From the NCBI GenBank assembly GCA_023390815.1, contig JAEWCC010000059.1:1-21934 (forward strand): DNA of 21,934 bases. The letters are read 5' to 3'. Shown here piece after piece: positions 6,459 to 13,607 of this stretch. The notes below the pieces were generated by a model, which worked only from the letters and a program-made list of their open reading frames with translations, was not told where the DNA came from and ran no database searches. Position 1 is the stretch's first letter. Each line of letters begins with the position of its first letter. Source of the DNA: Bacillota bacterium (lineage in GTDB: Bacteria; Bacillota; Clostridia; Christensenellales; SZUA-584). The position numbers and the translations under genes were made by a program.

Positions 6459-7010
6459 CTACAGGAACATCACCAGCCGGTGGGGCGGAACGCTCTCGAT
6501 AAATTCGGTGCTGCTCGACAACATCAATCCCATCACCATCTCAAAGGTAAGCGTATCGTCGTTGGTCAGCACGACTACGCCGCCGTCCTGCTGCGGGTTC
6601 CCGAACTGCCCCGTAAGCGTCAGCATAAACTCATACGGCTCACTTTTTTGCTCCTCGGCAGTGCTGTCGAACAGATAATACTGTCCGTCCTGACAAAACA
6701 AATCAGTATAGTACGGACCTTCCGCGCCTTCTTTATAAAAGTTGGCAATACGGACGCCCGCATCTTCACCCGCCGCGGCGGTTTCAACAAAGCGCTGCCA
6801 AACGTCTTCGTTTGCAACCATATCAATCCCCTGCCGCACTACATACCCGGCTTTTTCAGCGTCTTCCACGCTTACATGCTCCGGCAAGTCTGCAAAACCG
6901 GTGTAATTCCCGTTCGCATCGACCGTAAACACGGCACTACCCGTCTGCCCGCCACAGGCTGCCAATGCCATCGACATAACCATCAATAGCGCCACAATAA
7001 CCCTTTTCAT
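6459..7010 (-). CDS. Lipoprotein of unknown function
   Basis: A 183-residue protein with a lipoprotein signal: 'MKRVIVALLMVMSMALAAC', lipobox LAAC, lipidated Cys19. The mature part (about 165 residues) is acidic and rich in aromatic residues, with no recognised domain; 'YYLFDSTAEEQK' and 'PYEFMLTLTG' suggest a beta-rich extracytoplasmic fold. The RBS is GGAGG 6 nt before ATG. It is monocistronic and has two tandem palindromes just upstream, so it is probably tightly regulated. It could be an ABC-linked or stress-response lipoprotein; no function is assigned. Confidence 0.8.
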   Translation of the reverse strand: MKRVIVALLMVMSMALAACGGQTGSAVFTVDANGNYTGFADLPEHVSVEDAEKAGYVVRQGIDMVANEDVWQRFVETAAAGEDAGVRIANFYKEGAEGPYYTDLFCQDGQYYLFDSTAEEQKSEPYEFMLTLTGQFGNPQQDGGVVVLTNDDTLTFEMVMGLMLSSSTEFIESVPPHRLVMFL

Positions 7011-7050
7011 AAAAGCCCTCCGTTTCGGTAAATGTTACCTTAAAATAATA

Positions 7051-7096
7051 AGACTATTGCAATAGTCTATACTCAGACTACCACAATAGTCTATAC
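7051..7096. promoter_or_regulatory. Tandem palindromic operators upstream of the lipoprotein gene
   Basis: AGACTATTGCAATAGTCT (7051-7068) is a perfect 18-bp palindrome. A second imperfect copy, AGACTA-N6-TAGTCT (7075-7092), follows with a 24-bp period. The 12-mer AATAGTCTATAC occurs at 7061-7072 and again at 7085-7096. A minus-strand TATTAT (7050-7045), abutting the first palindrome, would be the -10 of the lipoprotein gene. This has the look of a dimeric repressor or MerR/BlaI-type site; the regulator is unknown. Confidence 0.6.
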
Positions 7097-7196
7097 ATGT
7101 CAACGAGCTCCCCTGTGCTAAACTGCAGGCGGCTATCATCAGCGCGTCATATAATAACCTTTGCCCAATTCAATGCCTACCGGCATGCCAATGCCC

Positions 7197-7655
7197 TTAT
7201 GCCAGTGCCTGAGCGACCGACTGCCCATAGAACCGCACCGCGCCGTCGATCTCCTCCGCAGTGGGGTGCCCTTTGGCGATGCCGCCGATCAGCCCGAACG
7301 GGCCATTGGTATCGAAACCCTTGCAATGATACACACCCAGCAGCGCAAGGCCCGCCTCCTTCAGCTTCGCTGCAAACGCCGCCGAATATTTCGCGTTCCC
7401 GCTGCCGCTCGTGCAGATGACGAACGCCTTCTTTCCGCGCAGCGAGGCTTCCCCCAGCAGCGCCTCAAGCGAAGGATGTACCCCTGCCATGTAAATGCCC
7501 GAGGCGAAGCCGATTGTGTCATATTCCGAGAAATCCATTCCCGCAGCGTTCTTCGCTTCCACTAACCTGACCGCATGGGCTGCCGCAACCGCCTCCACGA
7601 GCTTTCGCGTGTTGCCGTGATGTTCCGAGTGATATACGATCACTGCCTTTGCCAT
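7197..7655 (-). CDS. Flavodoxin family protein
   Basis: A 152-residue cytosolic protein. The start at 7655 is chosen because AGAAGG precedes it at good spacing and it leads straight into the flavodoxin N-terminus 'MAKAVIVYHSEHHGNTRKLVEAVA', whose SEHHGNT segment is the FMN phosphate loop. 'YDTIGFASGIYMAGVHP' and 'VICTSGSGNAKYSAAF' correspond to the 50s and 90s loops around the flavin. It is the last gene of a three-gene operon, 19 nt after the FMN-binding membrane protein, and probably exchanges electrons with it. No strong terminator follows; a 5-bp hairpin (7173-7186) is the only candidate. Confidence 0.85.
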   Translation of the reverse strand: MAKAVIVYHSEHHGNTRKLVEAVAAAHAVRLVEAKNAAGMDFSEYDTIGFASGIYMAGVHPSLEALLGEASLRGKKAFVICTSGSGNAKYSAAFAAKLKEAGLALLGVYHCKGFDTNGPFGLIGGIAKGHPTAEEIDGAVRFYGQSVAQALA

Positions 7656-7674
7656 ATAAAAACCTTCTTTCTGT

Positions 7675-8346
7675 TTAGTCCAAACCTTTTTCCAGTGCAT
7701 CTGCGATGGCCTGCTTAATGACGCGGCTGGAGTTTGTCGCACCGCTGACCGTATCGACATCGAGCGACTGCGCCGCAATTACATCCTGCGGAATGCGCTC
7801 CGCTGCCGCGCCGCGCTCGTTGCGATGCTCCTTGAGATCGATACCCGTAATTTCCCCGCTCTGTACCGTCACACTCACCCTCGCATAGATATAACCGGCG
7901 TCGCATTCGCCATCAAAGGTGCCGTCGGCAACCAGGCTGACCGCGATATCACGCGGAGCCAGCGCAGTAATGGCACGGTGGTAAGCGCCGAAGCTGCTGA
8001 CGCCCAGCACGATATGCGCGGCAAGGCATATGCATGCCGCGATAGCGGCAATCCGGTGCGCGGTCAGCCAGCGCCTGCCCATGCGCCGCACCAGCAGCCG
8101 GGTCAGCGCCGCGGCCAGCAGGCTCGCCGCCATGACAATGCCAATAATCCACATGGCAGTCGGCCTTTGCGGCAGCACACCGAAAGTAGATATCACGTGC
8201 ACTACGGTGAGCACCAGCGCAACCGCACCTGCGTACGGGTGGATGCGCATCGCAAAGGCGTCCAGCTTGCGCCAGCGCAGCCGCCGGGTGACAAATTTGG
8301 CCGCAGTCAGCAGCAGAAGCGCAGCGGTAATCAGTCCAAGCAGCAT
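7675..8346 (-). CDS. Haem-b and FMN-binding membrane oxidoreductase
   Basis: A 223-residue protein. Residues 1-125 hold about four membrane helices with two His pairs spaced by 14 (His36/His50 and His97/His111), the pattern of bis-His haem b in ferric-reductase-like proteins. Residues 132-223 form an FMN-binding domain (PF04205, as in NqrC/RnfG) ending in 'DVDTVSGATNSSRVIKQA'; Thr204 of SGAT is the residue that ApbE-type transferases link covalently to FMN in this family. It probably moves electrons across the membrane to or from an extracytoplasmic flavin. It starts 1 nt after the TetR stop (RBS AGAGG) and is followed by a flavodoxin. The role is inferred; motifs are clear. Confidence 0.82.
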   Translation of the reverse strand: MLLGLITAALLLLTAAKFVTRRLRWRKLDAFAMRIHPYAGAVALVLTVVHVISTFGVLPQRPTAMWIIGIVMAASLLAAALTRLLVRRMGRRWLTAHRIAAIAACICLAAHIVLGVSSFGAYHRAITALAPRDIAVSLVADGTFDGECDAGYIYARVSVTVQSGEITGIDLKEHRNERGAAAERIPQDVIAAQSLDVDTVSGATNSSRVIKQAIADALEKGLD

Positions 8347-8347
8347 A

Positions 8348-8986
8348 TCAATTTCCTCTTTTCATCGACCGCAGCAGCATGCCAAAGCTATAATCAAGGT
8401 ACTCCTGCCGCGCCATTCCCAGCTTGTCACAAAAGTATTTCTCCTTCATATGTGCCATCTTGATGACGCCGCACATGCTGGCCCACAGCATAAAGATGGT
8501 GGGGATCGGTTTCAAGTCGGTGTGCAGATAGCCGGTTTCTATACCCCGGCGCAGCATCTCGGATATTACCGCATTGATCTCCTCACCGATCTCATAGATA
8601 TCCCGCAGCACCGGACAGCGTACAAAGTCCGTTTCATCTACGCTGATTTCGCCCAGTATGCTGTCAAAGTACAGCGGATACTCGCGCTGAAAGCCGGTCA
8701 GCTCGCCGCACAGCGCATAAAACACCACTTCGAAATCCCTGTGCGCGGCAATGGCCGACTGGAAGCGATTTTTCAGCATCTCCATGCTTTCGCGTACAAT
8801 GTTATAATAGATCTCTTCCTTGCTTTTGAAGTAGACATAGATCGTGGATTTGCTGTAGTCCGCCTTTTTGGCGATATCGTCCACCGTGGTCTGCGCTACG
8901 CCTTTTTCCTCGAACAGCGCCTTTGCAGCGCCAAGGATATTGCCGCGGTTGAATTCCGCCAGCCTGTCACGTTTTCCCTGTGCCAT
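8348..8986 (-). CDS. TetR/AcrR-family regulator of the redox operon
   Basis: A 212-residue protein. The TetR helix-turn-helix is clear at about residues 15-60: 'NILGAAKALFEEKGVAQTTVDDIAKKADYSKSTIYVYFKSKEEIY'-type arrangement (split here only for length: 'KGVAQTTVDDIAKKADYSKS', then 'TIYVYFKSKEEIYY'). The C-terminal ligand domain is unassigned. The start at 8986 has GGAGA upstream; the longer reading frame to 9085 would run through the promoter. It is the first gene of an operon with the haem/FMN membrane protein and a flavodoxin. A TAACGTTA palindrome lies at its expected transcription start, so it probably represses the whole operon. Confidence 0.88.
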   Translation of the reverse strand: MAQGKRDRLAEFNRGNILGAAKALFEEKGVAQTTVDDIAKKADYSKSTIYVYFKSKEEIYYNIVRESMEMLKNRFQSAIAAHRDFEVVFYALCGELTGFQREYPLYFDSILGEISVDETDFVRCPVLRDIYEIGEEINAVISEMLRRGIETGYLHTDLKPIPTIFMLWASMCGVIKMAHMKEKYFCDKLGMARQEYLDYSFGMLLRSMKRGN

Positions 8987-9012
8987 GGAAACTCTCCTTC
9001 CGTTTATTAAAC

Positions 9013-9020
9013 TAACGTTA
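9013..9020. promoter_or_regulatory. Palindrome at the TetR transcription start (candidate operator)
   Basis: TAACGTTA is a perfect 8-bp palindrome located just downstream of the TetR -10 (9031-9026), between promoter and RBS. That is the usual place for a TetR-type operator. Flanking bases (ATTAAAC / TAATATT) extend the symmetry only weakly. Confidence 0.4.
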
Positions 9021-9025
9021 ATATT

Positions 9026-9054
9026 ATTGTACTGTTTGTTCGATTTCTTGTCAA
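9026..9054 (-). promoter_or_regulatory. Promoter of the TetR-redox operon
   Basis: On the minus strand a perfect TTGACA (9054-9049) and TACAAT (9031-9026) are separated by exactly 17 nt. This is the best sigma-A promoter in the window. It begins directly after the terminator of the upstream epimerase gene. Confidence 0.8.
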
Positions 9055-9055
9055 G

Positions 9056-9078
9056 AAAAATCCCGCATTTCTGCGGGA
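9056..9078 (-). terminator. Terminator of the second epimerase gene
   Basis: On the minus strand TCCCGCA (9078-9072) and TGCGGGA (9067-9061) form a perfect 7-bp stem with a 4-nt loop, followed by TTTTT (9060-9056). It insulates the downstream TetR operon, whose -35 lies 2 nt further on. Confidence 0.85.
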
Positions 9079-9099
9079 CTTGCATATGTACGGATGGTT

Positions 9100-10089
9100 T
9101 TACGCCTTACTCTTCAGTGCGCGGTGCCAGCGCACCATGTCTCTGATCGTGCGGCTCAGCGGACGCGACTTGTAGCCCAGCTTTTCCTGCGCCTTTTCGC
9201 AGGAAATATTCGAGTTGGACATCAGCACCTCCACCGAATACTTGGAGAGCACCGGCTTCTTGCGCGAGAACATGTAGTACACGGGCGCGAGGATCGCCGC
9301 AAGCTTTACGAGCGCGTACGGCACCCTGCGCCGTTTAATCTCGTGCCCCGTGCTCGCTTCCACCGCGCACATGATCTCCTCGAGGCTCGAAACGCTGCCC
9401 GATATGATGTAGCCCTGCCCCTTCTCACCGTACTTCCATGCGCGGTAGATGCCGTCCGCCACATCGCGTACGTCCACAAAATCGTATTTGCCGTCAAAGT
9501 AGTACTGCGGTTTCTTGGCGTCGATATATCCCTTGATCGCGCTGCCGGTATAGGACGACTTGAAATCGTACGGCCCGATTACGCCGGTCGGGAATACGAT
9601 CACCGCGTCGAGCCCCTTCTGCAGCGCGTTCATCACCTCGACCGTCGCCATCGCTTTGGACTTGCCGTAAGCGCCCGGCAGGTTGTTTACATCCGAATCG
9701 AGCGATTCCTCGATCGTCTCAGTCGCTGTCTGGCCTTTGAGCGCGTGTACACTCGATACGTGCAGCAGCCGCTTGACGCCCTTCTCCAGGCACGCCTGCA
9801 CCACGTTGCGCGTACCGCCCACGTTGATGTCGTAGATGATCTTCTTGCGTATGCCCGATATCTGTACGAGTCCCGCGAGATGAAAAACATACTCGCAGCC
9901 GCGTACCGCCGATGCAACCGCAAACGCGTCGCGAATATCGCCCCGCACAACTTCCTTCGCATACTTTTCAATATACGAAATATCCTCTTTTTCCTGCGCG
10001 AACAACCGAAGATCCCTGTGCCCCTTTGCGTATAGCAATTTCACGAGCACATTGCCGATGTGACCGCCCGCTCCTGTAATCAATATCAT
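9100..10089 (-). CDS. NAD-dependent epimerase/dehydratase (extended SDR), paralogue 2
   Basis: A 329-residue extended short-chain dehydrogenase. The Rossmann motif 'ITGAGGHIGNVLVKLL' (TGxxGxxG) is at the very N-terminus. 'FHLAGLVQ' follows, then the catalytic Ser segment 'LLHVSSVHALKG' and the catalytic YxxxK in 'GAYGKSKAMA'. By eye it is closest to dihydroflavonol-reductase-like or 3-beta-HSD-like sugar epimerases, so the substrate is uncertain. It is closely similar to the gene just upstream along its whole length, including the shared 'FVDVRDVADGIYRAWKYGEK'. GAGGGG lies about 11 nt before the ATG. A separate -10 (TATAAT, 10184-10179) precedes it. Confidence 0.86.
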   Translation of the reverse strand: MILITGAGGHIGNVLVKLLYAKGHRDLRLFAQEKEDISYIEKYAKEVVRGDIRDAFAVASAVRGCEYVFHLAGLVQISGIRKKIIYDINVGGTRNVVQACLEKGVKRLLHVSSVHALKGQTATETIEESLDSDVNNLPGAYGKSKAMATVEVMNALQKGLDAVIVFPTGVIGPYDFKSSYTGSAIKGYIDAKKPQYYFDGKYDFVDVRDVADGIYRAWKYGEKGQGYIISGSVSSLEEIMCAVEASTGHEIKRRRVPYALVKLAAILAPVYYMFSRKKPVLSKYSVEVLMSNSNISCEKAQEKLGYKSRPLSRTIRDMVRWHRALKSKA

Positions 10090-10178
10090 GATGTTCGTCT
10101 CCCCTCAAAATAACTTACTATGATATCACTTTTGAGACCTTTCATCATGGAAAGCGTGCGGTTGATTAAGTTACTATT

Positions 10179-10184
10179 ATTATA
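10179..10184 (-). promoter_or_regulatory. -10 element upstream of epimerase paralogue 2
   Basis: The minus strand has a perfect TATAAT in the 133-nt gap between the two epimerase genes. No good -35 lies at 16-18 nt, so it may be weak or an activator-dependent promoter. Confidence 0.35.
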
Positions 10185-10222
10185 CCCCGAAAAACCCGTT
10201 TTGCTGTGAATAAACTGTAAAA

Positions 10223-11248
10223 TCAGTTTGCGGCTTGCGGTTCCTCCGCCGCCCTGTCCCATTCGATCGGGAAATCTATGCAGCCCCGATTCCACGCAAC
10301 GATGTCCCGCATCGTTTCGCTCAACGGACGCGGCTTGTACCCGAGCTGTTTTTCGGCTTTTTCTTTGGAAACGCGCACATCCGAACAAAGCAGATCAATC
10401 ATCTGGCTGCTGAAAACAGCCGGTTTACGCGTTATCCGGCCCCACACGGAAAGCAGCGCCATACCAAACCGCACCAATCCGAGCGGGAACGTGATTACCT
10501 TCGCCGGGCATCCGGCGCACTGCCGCACCCCGGAGATGATATCGCCGATGCGCGCATATTCGCCCGCGAGCAGGTAACCCTGCCCTTTCTCGCCGTATTT
10601 CCATGCGCGGTATATGCCGTCCGCCACGTCGCGCACATCCACAAAGTCGAATCCGCCGTCAAAGCCCGGCACCGCCGATTTCATGCCGAGGCACTTTTTT
10701 AGCATGCCGCCCGCCATCGATCCGCGGTAGTCAAACGGTCCGATCACAGCGGTGGGATAAACGATGACCACATCGAGGCCCTTCTGAAATGCATTGAACG
10801 CCTCGACCGTACCCATCATCTTGGAGCGGCTGTAGTCGCTGATCATGGTACGCGGATTGAGTTCCAGCGTCTCGTCGATGGTACGGCACCCCTGCGTCTT
10901 GAGCGCTTCAACGCTAGATACATAAACCATGCGATTGACACGGTGCTCAAGGCAAGCGCTGAGCACATTGTGCGTACCTTGTGCGTTGATCTCGCCTAGC
11001 TGCTTTTTAAACCCCGATGCCACCTGGATCATGCCCGCGACGTGGAACACGTCGCTGCAACCCGCAACCGCTTTGGATACCGCCTCCGGGTCACGCACAT
11101 CTCCGCGTACGATTTCCTTCACATACGGCTCCAGATATTTGATATCGCTTTTATAAACCAACAGCCGAAGATCATGATAGCCCTTCTCATACAGCAGCCT
11201 CACCAGCACGTTGCCGATATGCCCGCTCGCCCCGGTAATCAGTATCAT
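10223..11248 (-). CDS. NAD-dependent epimerase/dehydratase (extended SDR), paralogue 1
   Basis: A 341-residue protein with the same architecture as its downstream neighbour: 'ITGASGHIGNVLVRLL' (TGxxGxxG), 'FHVAGMIQ', 'MVYVSSVEALKT' and catalytic YxxxK in 'SDYSRSKMMG'. The start at 11248 is preferred: AAGGGG is 8 nt upstream and the protein then begins MILITGA exactly like the paralogue. The ATG at 11254 is too close to that RBS. It is probably the product of a tandem duplication that has diverged, so the two may act on different substrates or in sequence. Function beyond NAD(P)-dependent sugar or alcohol conversion is not predictable. Confidence 0.86.
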   Translation of the reverse strand: MILITGASGHIGNVLVRLLYEKGYHDLRLLVYKSDIKYLEPYVKEIVRGDVRDPEAVSKAVAGCSDVFHVAGMIQVASGFKKQLGEINAQGTHNVLSACLEHRVNRMVYVSSVEALKTQGCRTIDETLELNPRTMISDYSRSKMMGTVEAFNAFQKGLDVVIVYPTAVIGPFDYRGSMAGGMLKKCLGMKSAVPGFDGGFDFVDVRDVADGIYRAWKYGEKGQGYLLAGEYARIGDIISGVRQCAGCPAKVITFPLGLVRFGMALLSVWGRITRKPAVFSSQMIDLLCSDVRVSKEKAEKQLGYKPRPLSETMRDIVAWNRGCIDFPIEWDRAAEEPQAAN

Positions 11249-11297
11249 ACCCATATCCCCTTGAAAAATATATCATGACCGCATTTCTTTATACTGT

Positions 11298-11326
11298 ATC
11301 ATATACCGATTGTGATAATTGTTCAA
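11298..11326 (-). promoter_or_regulatory. Promoter of the epimerase pair
   Basis: On the minus strand TTGAAC (11326-11321) and TATGAT (11303-11298) are separated by 17 nt, 50 nt before the ATG of paralogue 1. Confidence 0.65.
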
Positions 11327-11346
11327 TAACCACTCCGCGCGGCACG

Positions 11347-11371
11347 AAAAAGGCCCGAGCTGCCTCGGGCC
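11347..11371 (-). terminator. Terminator of the membrane protein operon
   Basis: On the minus strand GGCCCGAG (11371-11364) and CTCGGGCC (11359-11352) form a perfect 8-bp GC-rich stem with a 4-nt loop, followed by TTTTT. It lies 21 nt past the stop of the 301-residue membrane protein gene. Confidence 0.9.
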
Positions 11372-11391
11372 TCCGATATCGTTCAAACCAA

Positions 11392-12297
11392 TTATGCCTC
11401 GTCGCCGTCGGGCTTTTCAGCCTCCTCCGGGAAGGGCAGTCCGCTGCCCACAGCAGGCGCGGCCTGCGCGGGTGCGTCCGATGCATAATTCCCGACCGGG
11501 GCAGCCTGTGCCGGTGCGTAAGCGGGTACAGGCGCGGCAGGGGCTTGCGGCACGTACTGCGGTGCATATCCGCCCTGCGGTGCGGCGGGCGCGTATTGGG
11601 GAGCATAACCGCTTTGCGGCGGCGTAGGCGGCGCATAAACGCTCTGCGGCGCGTATGCGTTTCGCGGCGGCGCAGGCGGCGCGTACCCGCTTGGCGGCGC
11701 ATATTGCGGCGGCGCATAGGCCCGCGTTCCGGCTGCCAATGCAGGCGCAGACCGATTCATCCTCGCGGGGATGAACACAGCAATGCCGCCCAGCGCAAGG
11801 AACAGCGAAGCGATGAATGTGGGAATCAGCGTACCGGTATAGATTGCGGCCAGCAGCAGGAAAAAGCCCGTCAGCAGCAGCAGTACGCCGCCTGCCGTAG
11901 GCGCTTTTTTAACGATCAGCGCGCCGATCAACGAGACGATTGCAAGCACGATGGAGGCGGCTACAACGATCAGAGAGATCATCGCATTCAGGCCTGCCTT
12001 ATGCGCAAACTTCACGGCTTCGACGTATACATCCTCGTCCGCCAGGGCGTCGCTATCCTGCGCGGCCTCCTTGGCAATCTCACGCAGCCCTCTGTCGCTG
12101 TAGTCGGTCCATCCTTCCTCGCTCATCTTCAGCGCTGTGTCGTTGAGCGCGAGGATATGCTCGGGTTTGAGTTCCTCCGTTATGTCGTTAAGCAGGTTAT
12201 CCGCCAGATTCAGCGGCACTGTGATGATCATCAGCATGGAAAAAACGAGCGCCAGTATGCTTCCGGCATATCCCAACACAAATGCGGTCTTTTTCAT
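11392..12297 (-). CDS. DUF4064-like membrane protein with Pro/Ala/Tyr-rich tail
   Basis: A 301-residue protein. Residues 1-30 form a membrane helix ('FVLGYAGSILALVFSMLMII'), 31-95 a mostly acidic extracytoplasmic loop, and 100-178 three further helices. From about 185 to the end is a low-complexity tail made of repeated YAPP / YAPQ / APAAPQ units and an acidic end ('PEEAEKPDGDEA'). The topology helix-loop-three helices is that of DUF4064-type proteins, and the N-terminus resembles that of the next gene upstream. The tail is presumably cytosolic and disordered and might bind partners. Its ATG overlaps the upstream stop by 4 nt. Function unknown. Confidence 0.75.
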   Translation of the reverse strand: MKKTAFVLGYAGSILALVFSMLMIITVPLNLADNLLNDITEELKPEHILALNDTALKMSEEGWTDYSDRGLREIAKEAAQDSDALADEDVYVEAVKFAHKAGLNAMISLIVVAASIVLAIVSLIGALIVKKAPTAGGVLLLLTGFFLLLAAIYTGTLIPTFIASLFLALGGIAVFIPARMNRSAPALAAGTRAYAPPQYAPPSGYAPPAPPRNAYAPQSVYAPPTPPQSGYAPQYAPAAPQGGYAPQYVPQAPAAPVPAYAPAQAAPVGNYASDAPAQAAPAVGSGLPFPEEAEKPDGDEA

Positions 12298-12878
12298 TTC
12301 GCCACCTCCCCTTGGGGCTTCGGCTTGGCCAACTGCAGAAGTCCTCCCACAAGCAGCAGCAGAGAAGCCAATGCCATAGGCAATATCGAACTGGCCAGCA
12401 GGCTGAAAATAAGCAGCAGCCCCGCGCCTGACAACACCATGACACCTCCGGCAACCCGCTTGATTTTTGCCACGGCTGCGCCCGCAAGCGCAATTACCGC
12501 CGAGATGAGGCAGGCGATGACGGAAAGCCTCATGCGCGGGATATACTCATCCATATCCCCGTAGATGCGCGCAAGGTCGTTATACGCCTCCACGTGGTAC
12601 TCGTCGCCGATATCGCGCAGTTCTTCGGCATCCATCCTCTGAAGTATCTTCGAATATCCCTGCACGTAGTCGTCAAGATCCGTCTCCCAGAACATCGGTA
12701 CATCGTTGTACCGTCCGATGTTGCGCCAGATCTGCAAAAGGTCATCCTGGTTCTCTTCGGTGAAATCGGCGATGTCGCTGCCCGCAAAGAAGAATGGGCC
12801 GGTCACGACAAGCAGCACGGAGAACAATATGGCCAGCACACCGCCAATCAGGCTGAACACAAACCCCGCTTTGTTCAC
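12294..12878 (-). CDS. DUF4064-like membrane protein
   Basis: A 194-residue protein with the same plan as its downstream neighbour: 'GFVFSLIGGVLAILFSVLLVV' (helix 1), a long acidic outer loop with repeated Asp/Glu and Tyr (about 33-112), then three helices and a short basic C-terminus. It has no proline tail. It is the middle gene of a three-gene operon, overlapping the next gene by 4 nt and starting 12 nt after the previous stop (RBS GGAGGGAATG-type, GGAGG 8 nt before ATG). Function unknown; the similarity of the two suggests duplication and perhaps a hetero-oligomer. Confidence 0.75.
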   Translation of the reverse strand: MNKAGFVFSLIGGVLAILFSVLLVVTGPFFFAGSDIADFTEENQDDLLQIWRNIGRYNDVPMFWETDLDDYVQGYSKILQRMDAEELRDIGDEYHVEAYNDLARIYGDMDEYIPRMRLSVIACLISAVIALAGAAVAKIKRVAGGVMVLSGAGLLLIFSLLASSILPMALASLLLLVGGLLQLAKPKPQGEVAK

Positions 12879-12890
12879 GGCATTCCCTCC

Positions 12891-13208
12891 TTAGTATAAT
12901 GGCTCCCGTACCGGCGCCAGGGAAAGCGTCGCGCTGATGATAAGCAGCACTGCCGCCACCGACTGCCACGGAAAGCCGAATATTGTGATGACAACCAGAC
13001 CGGCTGTCATAATCACCGAACCAGCAATGTGACGCCCCGGCACCAGCAGCGCGCCAAAAATGCTCACGATGCCCGCGCCTGCGCAGATGAACGCATACAG
13101 CTTGTCCAACTGCGGCGCGTACGGAAGCACCTCAAAAAATGACAGCGCAGCGATTAATACGCTGGCGGCGCCTCCGCATATGCCAAACCATAGCTCCGTC
13201 TTCCTCAT
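12891..13208 (-). CDS. Small membrane protein, first gene of the DUF4064-like operon
   Basis: A 105-residue protein of four hydrophobic segments ('LWFGICGGAASVLIAALSFF', 'LYAFICAGAGIVSIFGALLV', then two more). The start at 13208 is chosen because GGGGAG precedes it at good spacing; starts further up lie inside the promoter region. It resembles the membrane part of the two following proteins without their large outer loop. A good promoter lies 34-62 nt upstream. Function unknown. Confidence 0.7.
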   Translation of the reverse strand: MRKTELWFGICGGAASVLIAALSFFEVLPYAPQLDKLYAFICAGAGIVSIFGALLVPGRHIAGSVIMTAGLVVITIFGFPWQSVAAVLLIISATLSLAPVREPLY

Positions 13209-13241
13209 GATGTCTCCCCAATTTCCTTTTTCTTCATACGT

Positions 13242-13270
13242 ATTATACATCACACAGTATGCAATAGCAA
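13242..13270 (-). promoter_or_regulatory. Promoter of the DUF4064-like operon
   Basis: On the minus strand TTGCTA (13270-13265) and a perfect TATAAT (13247-13242) are separated by 17 nt. It lies between spoIIID and the first membrane protein gene, so this operon need not depend on spoIIID transcription. Confidence 0.65.
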
Positions 13271-13307
13271 CGAACCTTCTAAATTTCTGCAGCTCACACA
13301 GTGATTT

Positions 13308-13559
13308 TCAGGCCTGTGTGCGGTATTTCAGGCGCGTTGCGTTGCCACCGCGGATATGGCGCTCGTCCTTGTTCTTTTGCAGCACCCTCGCAACCATTTT
13401 CGCCAGCGCGGGCGATATTGCGCTCAGACGTTCTGTCAGGTCCTTGTGCACCGTTGACTTGCTGGTGCTGAACTCCTTGGCCGCCTGCCGCACCGTCGCG
13501 TTATTTTCCAACACATAATCCGCAATGCGCCGCACACGGTCTTCAATGTAATCCTTCAT
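13308..13559 (-). CDS. spoIIID: Sporulation transcriptional regulator SpoIIID
   Basis: An 83-residue protein matching SpoIIID across its whole length: 'MKDYIEDRVRRIADYVLENN', then 'TVRQAAKEFSTSKSTVHKDL' (the helix-turn-helix), 'TERLSAISPALAK' and the end 'RHIRGGNATRLKYRTQA', which corresponds to the basic C-terminal helix that also contacts DNA. SpoIIID acts in the mother cell during endospore formation, switching genes of the sigma-E regulon on and off. The RBS GGGGG lies 7 nt before ATG. The region just upstream carries a sigma-E-like promoter and a terminator hairpin that contains this RBS. Its presence is the best evidence that the organism sporulates. Confidence 0.96.
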   Translation of the reverse strand: MKDYIEDRVRRIADYVLENNATVRQAAKEFSTSKSTVHKDLTERLSAISPALAKMVARVLQKNKDERHIRGGNATRLKYRTQA

Positions 13560-13607
13560 AAAAAAACCCCCTTCTCACATTTGTTCATATGTATGTGAGA
13601 AAGGGGG
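13560..13607 (-). terminator. Intrinsic terminator that also encloses the spoIIID RBS
   Basis: On the minus strand CCCCCTTTCTCACAT (13607-13593) pairs with ATGTGAGAAGGGGG (13580-13567) with one bulged base, loop 13592-13581, followed by seven T (13566-13560) directly before the spoIIID ATG. It lies 40 nt past the fucU stop. The 3' arm includes the GGGGG Shine-Dalgarno of spoIIID, so transcripts entering from fucU would both terminate and hide the RBS. Confidence 0.75.

Noticed and set aside
8030..10035. Two long plus-strand frames (8030-9010 and 9094-10035) opposite TetR and the epimerase
   Set aside because: Both are antisense shadows of proteins with clear family motifs, and their predicted sequences show no domain.
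11275..12564. 429-codon open frame on the plus strand over the membrane protein operon
   Set aside because: Composition is dominated by Arg, Gln and Cys, and it crosses a perfect terminator and the promoter region; the minus-strand membrane proteins have proper starts and couplings.
13295..13320. 7-bp inverted repeat CACACAG/CTGTGTG at the end of spoIIID as a terminator
   Set aside because: It overlaps the stop codon and lacks any T-run; too weak to call.
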